Assembly: GCA_021397845.1 (NCBI GenBank)
Contig: CM038047.1
Span: 39,845,210 to 39,909,209, forward strand
DNA: 64,000 nucleotides
Source: Areca catechu
Taxonomy: Eukaryota > Streptophyta > Magnoliopsida > Arecales > Arecaceae
Reading direction: 5' to 3'
The notes below the pieces were generated by a model, which was given only the letters and a program-made list of their open reading frames with translations, made no database searches and had not been told where the DNA came from. Both the position numbers and the translations under genes were made by a program. Shown here in pieces: positions 44,944 to 56,867 of this stretch (within the stretch, counting starts at the first letter, position 1; every line of letters begins with the position of its first letter).

Positions 44944-45856
44944 TGTTGAGCGTGGAACCTTATCTAGCAAGCCCAGTCCAAAAAAACCAAGCCCAGAAAA
45001 ATCCAAAAAAAGAAAAGGAGTAGGCTGGCCCAGACCCGCGTGCACGGGCAGGCGCGCTGCCCAGCCCAGGTGCGCGAGCATGAGGGTGCACGGCCCAGCC
45101 TGGCATGCGGGCACACGATGCGCGGCCTAGGCCCACGCGACGTGCACGCGAGCTCGGCCCAGGAGGAAGCGGCAGCTCCTCTGGACGTTTCTCAGGCATT
45201 TCTAGCATTTTCCAGGAGCATGTCTTGCAGTCCACGAGGTTTCTCATTGATCCGGACCGTTCGATCACCTGACCGGATGGTTGAGATGGATCCGACCTGT
45301 TTGGGCTTGATCTGGTACTGTTTTTGGCACGATCTGGACTTTTGATCTTAGATCTGATGGCTTGACATGTTTTCTAAGAGTTTAAGAACTTCTGAGATGA
45401 GGTTTTGGTTGTTTTTCGAGCTTTTTATATCAAGAGATGGCAGAGAGCCGCCATAGAGTGCCTATAGAGATTTAGAGCATCTGCAGAGATACAAAGACCA
45501 CGATAGAAGCCCTGAAGACTTTTTCCAAGAGAGAAAAAGGCAGAGAATAGAGAGAGATAGAAAACTGTAAGAAGGCAAGAGGTCTTCTACCAAAAATTAT
45601 TTCCGGGTGAAAGATATTTTTGAAATATTTTTTGTTTTCTTATTTTCTTCCTCCTGTTTGAGGGCTGGGGTGAGCATCATGTAAAACTTAATGTAAATCT
45701 TTTTTATAGTGGAGATTTGTTCTTGTGCGGTCGTGGACGTAGGAGCAGAGTCTTCGAATCACGTAATCCCTTGTGTTATGCTTGTGCAGTGATTTATTTT
45801 GCCAGGTTTTCCTTTCTTTTCTGTGAATATTGTATTCCACTGTGATCCATTTCGCA
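44944..45856 (+). repeat. 5' LTR of copia element C
   Basis: Starts TGTTGAGCGTGG, ends CATTTCGCA before the PBS; 913 bp. Contains a GC-rich patch (45040-45180). The small frames inside are not genes. With no 3' partner, the outer edge rests on the TG start and on resemblance to the LTRs of element B. Confidence 0.65.
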
Positions 45857-45861
45857 ATAAC

Positions 45862-45873
45862 TGGTATCAGAGC
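45862..45873 (+). other. Primer binding site of copia element C
   Basis: TGGTATCAGAGC, the standard complement of plant initiator-Met tRNA 3' end. Confidence 0.9.
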
Positions 45874-45893
45874 AATAGGTTTCAGTGGGAGCA

Positions 45894-46640
45894 ATGGCAG
45901 GAGACGAAGGAAATGTTAAGATCAATAGGTTTGATGGGAAGGATTTCGACTTCTGGAAGATGCAGATAGAGGATTATTTGTATCAGAAGAAGCTTCATCT
46001 ATCACTGTTGGGTATAAAACCTGCCGATATATGGCAAAATGATTGGGATTTGCTAGACCGCCAGGCTTTGGGAGTTATTTGGCTGAAGTTGGCCAAGAAT
46101 ATCGTGTTCAATGTCCTGGAGGAGAAGACGATATCAGGTTTGATGAAGGCTCTGTGCGATAGGTATGAGAAGCCTTCGGCCTCCAACAAAGTTTATCTTA
46201 TGCATCGTCTATTCAATTTGAAGATGAGTGAAGGTACATTTATCACGGATCACATCAATGAGTTCAATTTGATTACCAGTCAGTTAAGTTCTGTCGACAT
46301 CAGCTTTGAAGATGAAGTTCGTGCTTTGATCCTCTTATCATCTTTGCCCGAGAGCTGGGGTACAATTGTGATGGCTGTTAGCAGTTTCTGCGGATCAAAT
46401 AAGTTAAAATTTGAAGAAGTCCGGAACCTAATTCTCAGTGAAGATATCAGGAGAAAAAAACTAGTGGGAGCTCTGGATCTGCCTTGACGATTCAAGTAGG
46501 CAGAGGGAGGACTGCATAGTGTAGCAACAACTGCGGGAGATCTAAATCTAAGCAGAGGAGCCAGTCAAGATCCAAGGATGATGGCTGTTGGCACTGCACT
46601 AAGAAGGGGCACACCAGGAAAAATTGCTGGGCGAGGAAAA
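45894..46640 (+). pseudogene. Copia gag (UBN2-type) of element C
   Basis: The open frame from ATG 45894 to 46487 has the typical gag pattern: INRFDGKDFDFWKMQIEDYL near the start, LWSK-like segment replaced by LMKALCDRYEKPSASNKVYL, and EVRALILLSSLPESWGT. A stop (TGA at 46485) then breaks it before a zinc knuckle readable in another frame (CWHCTKKGHTRKNC, about 46580-46625). Gag binds element RNA and forms the particle. Apart from the late stop it is well kept. Confidence 0.88.
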
Positions 46641-46696
46641 ACAAAGGACATAAGGAAGAGTCAATTAATGCAGCGACCGAGAATACTGAAGAGGCT

Positions 46697-48788
46697 TTGT
46701 TTCTCAGTGCAGACAGTCCGATGGAGTCATGGATCCTAGACTCTGGTGCTTCATTTCACTTTACCTCACAGATGGAATGCATGAGAAATTATAAAGCTGG
46801 TAATTTCGGAAAGGTTTATCTGACAGATGATGAGCCTTTGGACATCGTGGGGAGAGGTGATGTTCATATCAAGATGCCGAATCAGTCGGTATGGAAGCTG
46901 AAGAATATTAGACATGTCCCTGGTTTAAAGAGAAACTTGATCTTAGTCGAGCAACTGGACTCGAAGGGTTATGTCATAACTTTTGTTGGTGGTTCTTGGA
47001 AGATCGCCAAGGGTGCTATAGTGATAGTACGTGGAAGTAAGTTGGGCACCCTCTACATGACTGGTAACATGAAAGACGTAGTGGCTTTGGCACTAGCAGA
47101 CTCAGAGTTGTAGCACTACCGTTTGGGTCACATGGGGCAAAAAGGAATGCAAGTATTACAGAAGAAAGGCAAGCTAGCTGGTCTGAAGTTGATGGATGTT
47201 AGTTTCTGCGAGCATTATATTCTTGGGAAGCAGAAGAGAGTCAGCTTCATCAAGATAGGTAGAGCACCAAGATCGAAAAAGTTGGAGCTAGTTCACACCA
47301 ACATGTGGGGTCCCTCTCCGGTGGGATCCCTTGGAGGCTCAAAGTATTATGTGACATTTATTGACGATTCCACTAGGAATGTATGGGTTTATTTTATGTA
47401 GAATAAATCTAATGTGTTTGACACTTTCAGCAAGTGAAAAAGCTTAGTGGAAAATGAGTCTAGACAGAAAATCAAGTGTCTAAGGTCAGATAATGGAGAC
47501 GAGTTCAGTAGTACTGCATTCAAGGAGTTCTTCGCAACTAATAGGATCGAGATGGAGAAGACTATCCTGAGTATGCCACAACAAAACAGGATAGCTGAGC
47601 GCATGAACCGTACCCTGAACGAGAGAGTAAAAAGCATGAGGCTCCATGTTGGATTGCCCAAGATGTTTTGGGCTGAGACAGTTAGCACTACTGCCTACTT
47701 GATTAATAGAGGTCCCTCCATCCCTCTTGATTGCAAGATCCTTGAAGAAGAGTGGATGGGTAAATCAGCAAACTTATCTTACCTGAAGGTCTTCGGCTAT
47801 GTCTCCTATGTATACGTCAATACTGAGAAGAGAGATAAGTTAGATGTAAAGTCGAAGAAGTGCTTTTTCATTGGTTATGACACTGATGATTTTGGTTACA
47901 AGCTCTGGAGTGAGAAGGATGGGAAAATCATCAGGAGTAAGGATGTGATGTTCAATGAGAGAAGCCTGTTCAAAGATCAAGGTGTTTTAAATAGAGCAGA
48001 AGAGGCAGACAAGAAGCAAGAACAAGTAGAGTTGGAAGAGATCATTGAGGAGGATATTGTCGAGGGAGCAAGAGTTCTTGAGCCTGAACCAGTGACACCT
48101 CAATTGAAAAGATCTGCAAAGACCCCGAAACCATGTGTAAGGTACTCACCCTTGTTACATTACCTACTGTTGATAGATGGAGGGGAGCTAGAGTGCTTTG
48201 ATAAAGCCATGGAGAGCGAAGATTCGGTTAAGTAGGAGATGGCGATGAAGGATGAGATGCAGTCCTTGATAAAGAACAAGACGTGGGAGCTCAGCACACT
48301 ACTGGATGGAAAGAAAGCACTGCATAACAAATGGATCTACAAGGTCAAAGAGGAATCCAATGGTAATAAGAGGTACAAGGTGAGGTTGGTCGTAAAAGGA
48401 TTTTAACAGAAAGAGGGTATATATTATACCGAGATTTTTTCTCCTGTTATCAAGCTCTCTACGATTCGAGTTGTTCTAAGCATTGTAGCTGCGGAGGACT
48501 TATACCTAGAGCAACTGAATGTTACTACTACCTTTCTGCATGGTGAGATACATGAAGATATTTACATGCAGCAGCTTGTTGGCTTTGAGATCCCTGATAA
48601 AGAAGATCAAGCATGCAAGCTGAGAAAAAGCTTGTATTGTTTAAAGCAAGCCTCTAGGTTATGGTACAAGAAGTTTGATGGATTCATGATCAATAATGAT
48701 TTTACTAGATGCCAGGAGGATCATTGCTGTTATTTCAAGATACTCGAAGACAGTTTCATGATATTACTCATATATATTGATGATATTT
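46697..48788 (+). pseudogene. Copia pol of element C (protease, integrase, partial RT)
   Basis: Protease active site ILDSGASFHFTS near 46735 is intact. Pre-integrase zinc region follows (LGHMGQKGMQVLQ), then integrase core (LELVHTNMWGPSPVG; FIDDSTRNVWVYFM; CLRSDNGDEFSSTAF; NRIAERMNRTLNERV) and reverse transcriptase (NKWIYKVKEESNGNKRYKVR; LYCLKQASRLWYKKFDGF). It ends at ILLIYIDDI, the catalytic YxDD, at 48788. Stops at about 47111, 47399, 47434, 48233 and 48403 break it; several are single-base changes (TAG for a tryptophan or glutamine codon). Confidence 0.88.
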
Positions 48789-48895
48789 GTCCACCGCTTC
48801 CTGCTCACTCTGGTCATCCACCACACGATGTTGGTAAAGCCTTGCTGCCACAACCAGCATGAACACTGCCCAAAAAAATACATATTTATCGTTAA

Positions 48896-49209
48896 GATGG
48901 TAGCGCGGTTGATGGACGCTTTATTCCTCGTCCCCCGATCACGGGTTCAAGACTTGAGCTCGTGAGTTACTCGATTAAATCCGAAAATTTTTCCTAGGAC
49001 ACGTGACTGGGCACGAGGAGAAGCGCTCCACTTTGGCGCTTTAGTGGTGCCGGGCCGACGTACTCACTTTCGGGTGGGGAGGGTACGCGAAAAAATTGCA
49101 ATCCGAATCGAACATGGCCTAGACGGGTTGGGGGCCCAGTAGAGGCAGCTACAACGGGGTTTACCTCCCCCTCCCTTTTTGTTCATCAAAAAAAAAAAAA
49201 AAAAAAAAA
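48896..49209 (+). mobile_element. tRNA-derived SINE with poly-A tail
   Basis: It starts GATGGTAGCGCGGTTGATGG (box A) and has CACGGGTTCAAGACTTGAG (box B) about 40 bp later. GTTACTCGATTAAATCCG is shared with the SINE at 43766. The 3' part is CTAGACGGGTTGGGGGCCCA, and an A run of about 22 ends it at 49209. 314 bp. It lies about 100 bp after the truncation of copia C. The A and B boxes are tRNA-like but this is not a tRNA gene: no cloverleaf or acceptor pairing is visible. Confidence 0.8.
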
Positions 49210-49874
49210 GAAAAGAATTTAAAAGATGATGCGACAAAAATAAAGCTAATATATCATATTTTAGGAGAAGCTAGCAATTGGCAATTTGATTACATAATTG
49301 CTTGCCGGCTCCAATGCAAGTAACATGGCTGAGAGGTTCCATATGATTAAATACGGCAGAAGATCATTTTGCTTTCTAGTGGGCGCATGACTTCGAAACA
49401 TCTAATTTACATTATGGTACCAAAGTTAGGTAATTGATTACTTTATATTTTCAAAACGTTATTGCGTACCATATATATGGAAAGGCTAAGCATTAAGTTG
49501 TAAATTGTCTCTTATGACATAAATTTATATATGTAATTTGTAGTGGATCTTTAAAAAAAATATAATAAATTGATGGGTCTCCTCCCATTTCTCTAAAAAG
49601 AATAGAGGAGAAAAGAAGGATTGCAAACAGGAGATAGCATCCCAAACGGAGAAGTATCGATGTAGAAATGTTAGGAACTGTGTTCACCAAGTATCTGTCA
49701 CAATAAATTCTAGCTGATATTTCTTGAAGATGATTGGCGGTACTCTTGCTAGAAAAAGGAAAAAAAATGATGACCCCTCTACTTTGAAGAATAACTAATG
49801 CACCACTTGCTTGGAAGTACAATTACGACGCCCTCATTTTGTTATGTAAACAGCTTCTCACCATGGTAACTCAA
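49210..49874. other. Intergenic, no gene recognised
   Basis: AT-rich sequence without supported features. Ends with ACGTGGGG (49875-49882), the left target-site copy of the MITE. Confidence 0.5.
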
Positions 49875-49882
49875 ACGTGGGG

Positions 49883-50156
49883 TAGGGCTAAATTTGGATC
49901 GGTCCAAAACTCATTATCTGGAATTAGATTGGACCAGCTCAATAAACTTTGGGCTGGTCCGAAATCGATTCGAATTTTAGACCAAATTTTAAACATATCG
50001 GGCTAGATTTCGGACAGTAAAATAAAGTCCATTTAATTTTTGGACCAGAGGGATGCTCGGATTCGGTCCGAAAATTTTTAAAATATGATCCAAAATCTAA
50101 TCCAATTTTGGACTGGGCTGGCTCAATAGATTTTGGACCGGTCCAGTTCCAGGCCT
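49883..50156. mobile_element. hAT-like MITE (274 bp), GGACCGG family copy 1
   Basis: Ends are inverted repeats: TAGGGCTAAATTTGGATCGG on the left and, as reverse complement of the right end, TAGGCCTGGAACTGGACCGG. Flanks ACGTGGGG (49875-49882) and ACGTGAGG (50157-50164) match at 7 of 8 bases. A second copy of the family lies at 57011-57265. Confidence 0.82.
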
Positions 50157-50164
50157 ACGTGAGG

Positions 50165-50988
50165 GATATGTCATTATTACCCCTTTTTTTTCTTTTTTTC
50201 TTTTTTTTTGGAAAAGTTATGGGAGGTTGTAGGACCAACCACCCGAAATTACTCTATTTTCTTGCTGTCTATTTTTTTTTTTTTTTCTTGAATTTGCGAT
50301 GAAGGCCAGGTGGCTGTTTCATCCCCCTTCCAAATCATGACCTAGACAAGAGAAAGAGAGAAAATAATATAAAATAAATGTTCATTACCGTTGGGAACTG
50401 TTTAGATCATTCTTGGTTAGATCCTTTTTGCTTGAAAATATCTATTTGGAACCATCATCAACATCATCACCGTGCATGAATATTTTTTTTAGAAAAATTA
50501 GCGGAATATTGTTTGGATGACAATTGTAATAAAACCATCCAAGGTTTTGGTAGCCTTTAGAAGCATGTCATTTTTTCTTAAAACCAAACATGTTTAAGTT
50601 TTCTTTCCTTGAAATGGTATTTATATAGAGGGCGCCAACTAGAGTAATCAGCATAGTCTTTAGCATTAGATACCAAAGGACTTGTATCAGAGTCTCTTTG
50701 ATTGTGACCAAGATTTCATCCATCATAGTTCTCCAAAAAAAAAAAAATCAATAATTTATATATAATTAATTCTATTAAGAAAAAAAGAAGCATTTATTTA
50801 GTAGTTTCTTTTTTTAAATTAGAATGGTGGCAAACCACCACTCATTTCATTGAAATAATGACATGAGAAATACATAAAATAGTAATTAATCTCAATAATG
50901 TTAATTTAATAATTAGAGTTGGTGAATTCAGTTCTCAAGGCACTTCCCATATATTGGATGTCAGTAATGCAACTTCCATCAACCATTC
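50165..50988. other. Intergenic, poly-T tracts, no gene recognised
   Basis: Poly-T rich near 50180-50210 and 50270-50288; the rest is ordinary AT-rich sequence. Ends at TTAAG (50989-50993), the left flank of copia B. Confidence 0.5.
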
Positions 50989-50993
50989 TTAAG

Positions 50994-51823
50994 TATTGGG
51001 ATGTGCGCAGCGGATTAAATCAATTTAGGCCTCCAAATAATTCCTGTTTACTCACTTAGGCAATTAACCAATCACAACACAGGCAGATATCAAATCAAAA
51101 GAAGATGAGATTTACGTGGTTCGGCAAAATATTGCCTACGTCCATCAAGAGGAAAGGAGTAATCCACTATAATCTGACCCAAATCTGAGTACAAAAGGAA
51201 TACAAATATCTAGATAACAAATGCCAGATTAAAAACAAAGAGACATAATAAATAAACAAAAGAGGATGAAAGAAGTACGAGAAAAATCCCAAATACCAGG
51301 CCTCTAGCTTTTCCTGGTGCCTGGATCGAAGAAGAAATCTCTCTGAAATTTTTCTGGATTTTTTTCTCTCTCTATCTCTCTCTGTGTATCTAAGACCGCA
51401 GGCTCTCTGTGGTTAAATAACCATCTGAAACGGCATCCAAAACAGACCTAAAATGAGTCCAGAAAATTCAAAACACTCTCAAGCCGTCAGATCAAAGAAC
51501 AAAGGCTTAGATCATGCCAAAATCCATGCAAGATACCTTCAGATCAAGCCTAATCAAGCTCGGATTAATCTCAACCATCTGATCGACCGATCGGACAGTC
51601 CAGAATGCGAGAAATTGCGTGGACCGCGCATACACCGCGAGAAACCAAGGGGAAACGCACGGGAAAACTGGAGAAACGCCCCAAGGGGGGCGCTGCAACC
51701 GGTTGGGCCTAGACCGCGCGCGCGCCTGCGCGCTGGGCTGGGCCGAGCGCCCGCCCGCGCCGCACGTCCCGCGTGGGTCATGGCTGGGTTTCGTGGGAGG
51801 GTTTTACAGGAGCAAACATAACA
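50994..51823 (-). repeat. 3' LTR of copia element B
   Basis: 830 bp. On plus it starts TATTGGGATGTGCGCAG (the first TG is now TA) and ends GCAAACATAACA. Aligns with 55997-56862. Contains a GC-rich patch (51700-51780). Confidence 0.88.
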
Positions 51824-51904
51824 ATTCTCCTCCTTGCGACCCAAAAATAAATGCCTCTATCAAATATGGATTATAAAGCCTCCTCCTCATCAAAAGACCC
51901 CGAA

Positions 51905-53860
51905 GGGGATCACCAAGTGCTCAAACCAATCAATTTTTGGATTGTCCTGAACTTAACTACTGGAATTGGTTTAGTGAGCATATCAGCCGGATTATTAGCA
52001 GTGCCAATTTTCTGAAGTTGAATATCACCATCCTCTACGAAATCTCTGATAAAGTGATACCTGACATCAACATGCTTAGTACGCTCATGATACATCTGAT
52101 CTCTGGCGAGATGTAACGCACTCTGACTGTCACAGTGAATAACCAAAGAATTCTGCTTGAGACCCAAATCTTGTACTAACCCTCTTAGCTAGATTGCTTC
52201 CTTTGCTGTCTCTGTCAAAGCCATATACTCTGCCTCTGTAGTAGACAAAGCAACTGTAGATTGCAAAGTAGCCTTCCAGCTAATTGCACAACTAGAGAGA
52301 GTAAATACATATGAGGTCAATAACCTCCTCCTATCCAAGTCACAAGCATAATCTGAATCACAGAATCCTGTAACAGTGCAACCACTCTATCCGGAGAATA
52401 CCAATCCCAAATCAGAAGTACCTTTCAAATATCGAAGAATCCATTTCACAGTTGACCAGTGAGCTTTTCCAGGCTTGTCCATATATCTGCTCACTATACT
52501 AATTGCCTGTGAAATATCAGGGCAAGTGCAGACCATTACATACATGATACTGCCAACTGCACTTGCATAAGGTACTTTAGACATATACTTCTCATCATCA
52601 GTCTGAGGAGAATCCTTGGCAGATAAACGAAAGTGACTACAAAGGGCGTAGTGACTGGCTTAGCTGTAGATGTACAAAATCTTTCCAAGACTTTCATAAT
52701 ATAACTGTGCTGAGTAACAAATAGACTACATAATTGCCTGTCACGAATGATCTCCATCCCAAGTATCTTCTTTGCCGGTCCAAGGTCCTTCATCTCAAAT
52801 GCAGTATTAAGTTTAGCTTTCAGCTTCTGGATGACTAACATATCCCTGGCTGCAATCATCATGTCATCAACATATAATAACAAATAACAAAAGGACCCGT
52901 CTGAAAGCTGCTGATAATATACACAACTATCATATGGAGATCTATCAAATTCATGGTCAACCATAAACTTATCAAATTTGCGGTACCATTGTCTTGGAGA
53001 CTGTTTCAAATATATAAAGACCTTTTGAGCAAGCATACATGATCTTTTTTATCTGGAACCTCAAAACTAGGTGGCTGTTGCATATAAATCTGCTCCTCCA
53101 AGTCATCATGTAGAAAAGCTGTCTTGACATCCAGCTGTTCTAACTTCAAATTCTGAGAAGTAACTTAAGCAAGGAACACACGAATAGAAGAGTGTTTAAC
53201 TACAGGAGAAAATACCTCCTTGTAATCAATACCCTCTCGTTGACTGTAACCCTTAGCCACTAACCTTGCTTTATATTTCAAATCTTGAGGGGTAGGTCCT
53301 TCATCTTTCTTAAAAACCCATTTGCAGCCAATTTTCTTCTTGCCCTTAGGTAATATGACTAATTTCTAAGTCTGATTCTTTTTCAAAGACTGAAGCTCTT
53401 CTACCATAGCCATGGTCCATTGCTCAGCCTGTGAACTACCAATTACTTCTTGAAATGTGGTCGGCTCATCACCTATAGTGTCTGCAGTATTCAGAGTATA
53501 ATATACTAACTCAGCACAAGCAGAATCCTCAAAACCATATCTTTGAGGTGCTCTGATATTTCGCCTGGATCTTCGAGTGGCAATACTATCATCTAGACCT
53601 TGTCCAATAACCTCCTTTTGAGTCTGTATCTCTGGATCTATCTGCTGATACTGTTCATTCTGAATATCACCAGTAGGCTGCAACTGTTGTAAACTAACTG
53701 TCTGATTAATATAAATAACAGTCCTATCCTACTCACCCTGAACCTGTTCTCCCTGTGAAGAACTTGGCTATTGCTGCCTTGAAGGAGTGGATGACTCATT
53801 AAAAGTCACATCCCTGCTGATTAGAAAACCCTGGGATCCAGGCTCGGTGCACCATAATCT
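51905..53860 (-). pseudogene. Copia B reverse transcriptase and RNase H
   Basis: Reverse transcriptase pieces on the minus strand: near 53683..53366 the region before RT (RRNIRAPQRYGFEDS; SQAEQWTMAMVEELQSL), then 53036..52536 with KQSPRQWYRKFDKFM, the catalytic LLLYVDDMMIA and FEMKDLGPAKKILGMEI. RNase H parts follow at 52584..52387 (VPYASAVGSIMYVMVCTCPD) and 52167..51910 (DSQSALHLARDQMYHERTKH; ADMLTKPIP). The domains are near complete but separated by stops and frameshifts (about 53040, 52600 and 52190). Confidence 0.87.
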
Positions 53861-55050
53861 ATAGCCCTTCACCTATATGCATATCCAAGAAATATGCATT
53901 TCTTAGCCTTGGGATCCAGCTTTCCATCTTTGACATGTGCATATGTTGAACACCCAAATACTCTAAGAACTGAATAGTCTGCAGGTCTACCTGTCCACAT
54001 TTCTTCCGTAGTCTTCATATTCAATGCAGATGATGGAGATCGATTTATAATAAAGCAGGCTGTATGTATAGCCACTGCCCAGAAGTCTCTACTCAATCCA
54101 GAACTTGACAGCATAGATCTGACTCTTTCCAATAGTGTGCGATTCATGCATTCTGCAACACCATTTTGCTGAGAAGTATACACTGTGGTCCTATACCTGA
54201 CAATGCCCTCTAACTTGCAAAAGTCATTAAACTCTGTAGAACAAAATTCCAATCCATTGTCAGTCCGGAAGGTTTTCACCTTTCTCTCAGTTTGCCCCTC
54301 GACCATAGCCTTTCACCCTTTAAAAGTGTGAAACACATCACTTTTATTTTTGACAGTATAAATCCAGACTTTACGGGAATAGTCATCAATCAAAGAGAGC
54401 AAATACCTAGATCCATCCTTGGATGTAACTAGGACAGGTCCCCATAGGTCAGAATGTATGTAATCCAATATACCTGCTGTCCTGTGCACGCTTGTAGTAA
54501 AGCTGACTCTGTGTTGTTTTCCAAATATGCAATGCTCACAGAATCCAAGTGCACTAACTTTTGACCTCCTAGCAGACCACGTCTGCTCAGCTCCTGTAAA
54601 CCTTTATCTAACATGTGGCCCAACTTTGATGCCACAACTATGTCAATTGCACAATAGAGGAATGTGCTGAAGAAGCCTCACCAACCATTGTAGTGCCATC
54701 CAAATAGTAAAGAGTGCTACTCAATTTACCTCTTAACAAAGTCAATGCACATTTACTAATTGTAATAGATTTTCTACCCCATCTGTCCTCAAAATTGGCA
54801 ATATCAAGAGCATTTACTGAGAGAAGATTTCTTTTCAATTAGGGAACATATCTGACATCATCCAAAGTCACCACAGTATTTGCATGAGATTTGATCTGAA
54901 CTGTACCAATTCCTTCCACTTTACAGATGACGTCATCCCCAAGAAGAACAGAGCCTCCATCACAGGATCTAAAAGAAGTGAACCATTCTTTATGGGGTGT
55001 CATGTGAAAAGATGCTCCAGAGTCCACGATCCAGGTATCAGGCTGATTGA
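53861..55050 (-). pseudogene. Copia B protease and integrase
   Basis: Protease at 55027..54839 starts at the active site MDSGASFHMTPHKEW and is intact there. The pre-integrase and zinc region (54838..54430) is split by a frameshift near 54640. The integrase core is open at 54306..53869: TFRTDNGLEFCSTEFNDFC, then QQNGVAECMNRTLLERVRSM and GCSTYAHVKDGKLDPKAK. Integrase would insert cDNA; protease would process the polyprotein. Confidence 0.87.
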
Positions 55051-55194
55051 TACTGCATGTAGCTGTAAATACTGTTTCATCTGCAACACTACTATGATCT
55101 GTAGAAGAAACTGCTACTGATGCCGAATCTGAGATTGTTCCTTTATTTTTCTGTTCCTTATCTTTCTTGGACTGTAGAAGTCTACACTCATTTT

Positions 55195-55976
55195 TCCAGT
55201 GGCCTGGCTTCTTGCAGTAATGACAAAATCAGGTCTTTTAGACCTAGACTTTGATCTAGTCTTGGACTTATTTCTACCTTGTCCAACTATTCTTTGCTCA
55301 TCTCTCTACCTTTGACAGTAAGTCCTTGTACCGGATTTAGAGCCTGATGCTCCAACTGTACTTTCAACCTAAGCTCATTGGATAACAAAATGGCTCCAAC
55401 CTCATTGAGACTTATAGTCTCTCTTCCATAGAGCATGGTAGTAGTAATATTTTCATAGGACTTAGGCAAAGAATAAATCAGGATCAAAGCCTTGTCTTCC
55501 TCATCAACATTAACACCAATATTTGCCAAATCAAGCAGGAGCTTATTATAATCATCCAAGTGATCCTTGAGTGAGATCCCTTCCGCCATACGAAATGTGT
55601 GAAGCTTGCCCCTCAAATACAGTCTATTAGTGAGAGATTTTACCATATACAAAGTATCCAATTTTTCTCATACAACTTTAGCTGTATCAAGTTCCACTAC
55701 ATTACGGAGGACTTTATCACTCAATCCTAAAAACAGAGTTCCAAGTGCTCTCTCATTCATCTCCTCTTTTACAGCCTCTGTATCACCTGGAATTGCATCC
55801 ATTCCTTTGAGAGCTGTTGCAACGCCCTCCTTTACCAACAGATATCTCATTCTCACTTTCAATAGTGCAAAATCACCTGTGCCATCAAATATCGCTACCT
55901 CATGCCTAGAGGTAGTGGAATGAAAAATAACTGCCTCAGGAGCCGGAGAAGAACTTGGTTGCCCATCAGATGACAT
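55195..55976 (-). pseudogene. Copia B gag with zinc knuckle
   Basis: Starts at ATG 55976, 8 bp inside the PBS. Reads EVAIFDGTGDFALLKVRMRY, then GLSDKVLRNVVELDTA up to a stop (minus-strand TGA near 55667). It continues open from 55661 (SLTNRLYLRGKLHTFRMAEG; LDDYNKLLLDLANIGV). A zinc knuckle CNYCKKPGHWKNEC can be read near 55230-55195 in a shifted frame. One stop and one shift separate it from a working gag. Confidence 0.88.
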
Positions 55977-55983
55977 CCCTTTA

Positions 55984-55995
55984 CTCTGATACCAA
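55984..55995 (-). other. Primer binding site of copia element B
   Basis: Minus strand TTGGTATCAGAG next to the LTR; initiator-Met type. Confidence 0.9.
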
Positions 55996-55996
55996 T

Positions 55997-56862
55997 TGTT
56001 GGGATGTGCGCAGCGGATTAAACCAGTTTAGGCCTCTAAATAATTCTTGTTTACTCACTTAGGCAATTAACCAATCACAACACAAGTAGATATCAAATCA
56101 AAAGAAGAGATTTACGTGGTTCGGCAAAATATTGCCTACGTCCACCTAGAGGAAAGGAGTAATCCACTATAATCTGACCCAAATCTGGGTACAAAAGGAA
56201 TACAAATATCCAGATAATAAATGCCAGATTAAAAACAAAGAGATATAATAAATAAACAAAAGAGGATGAAAGAAGCACAGGAAAAATCCCAAATGCATGC
56301 CTCTAGCTTTTCCTGGTGCCTGGATCGAAGAAGAAATCTCTCTGAGATTTCTCTGGATTTTTCTCTCTCTGTCTGTCTCTCTCTCTATGTATCAAAGACC
56401 GTAGGCTCTCTGTGGTTAAATAACCATCTGAAATGGCATCCAAAACAGACCTAAAACAAGTCCAGAAAATCCAAAACACTTCCAAGCCATCAGATCAAAG
56501 AACAAAGGCTCAGATCACGCTAAAATCCGTTCAGGATACCCTCAGATCAAGCCTAATCAAGCTTGGATTAATCTCAGCCATCTGATCGACCGATCGGACA
56601 GTCCAGAATGGGAGAAATAGCGTGGATTACACGTACAGCACGAGAAACCAAGGGGAAACGCACGGGAAAACCAGGGAAACGCCCCAAGGGGCGCCGCAAG
56701 CGGCTGGGCCGAGCCCAAGCGCGCGCCCGCGAGCTGCGCGTGGGCCTGGGCCCCGCACGCGTGCCTGCACGCTAGGCTGGGCCGAGCGCTCGCCAGCGTC
56801 GCACGTCGCGCGTGGGTCATGGCTGGGTTTCGTGGGAGGGTTTTACGGGAGCAAACGTAACA
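55997..56862 (-). repeat. 5' LTR of copia element B
   Basis: 866 bp; plus strand starts TGTTGGGATGTGCGCAGCGG and ends GCAAACGTAACA. CT-rich stretch near 56355-56395 is shared with the other LTR. It differs from its partner by substitutions and a ~35-bp length difference in the GC-rich patch. Confidence 0.9.
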
Positions 56863-56867
56863 TCAAG

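Larger units (their letters stand above)
44944..48788 (+). mobile_element. Ty1/copia element C, 3'-truncated
   Basis: 5' LTR 44944-45856, initiator-Met PBS at 45862, gag from 45894, pol to 48788. It ends abruptly just after the reverse transcriptase motif YIDDI; the rest of RT, RNase H and the 3' LTR are missing. The LTR shares its U5 wording (TATAGTGGA ... GTGGACGTAGG ... CACGTAAT) with the minus-strand copia element at 50994-56862, so the two families are related. Confidence 0.85.
50994..56862 (-). mobile_element. Ty1/copia element B, full length but broken
   Basis: Minus-strand element with LTRs at 55997-56862 (5') and 50994-51823 (3'), PBS at 55984-55995, gag, protease, integrase, RT and RNase H in order. 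Flanks TTAAG (50989-50993) and TCAAG (56863-56867) match at 4 of 5 bases, consistent with an aged TSD. Total 5.87 kb. The right end of the plus-strand 3' LTR is followed by a polypurine tract (minus-strand GGAGGAGAA). A few stops and shifts prevent a full polyprotein. Confidence 0.9.

Noticed and set aside
48896..48975. Possible tRNA gene (A and B boxes)
   Set aside because: No cloverleaf pairing and it is followed by a SINE body with poly-A tail.
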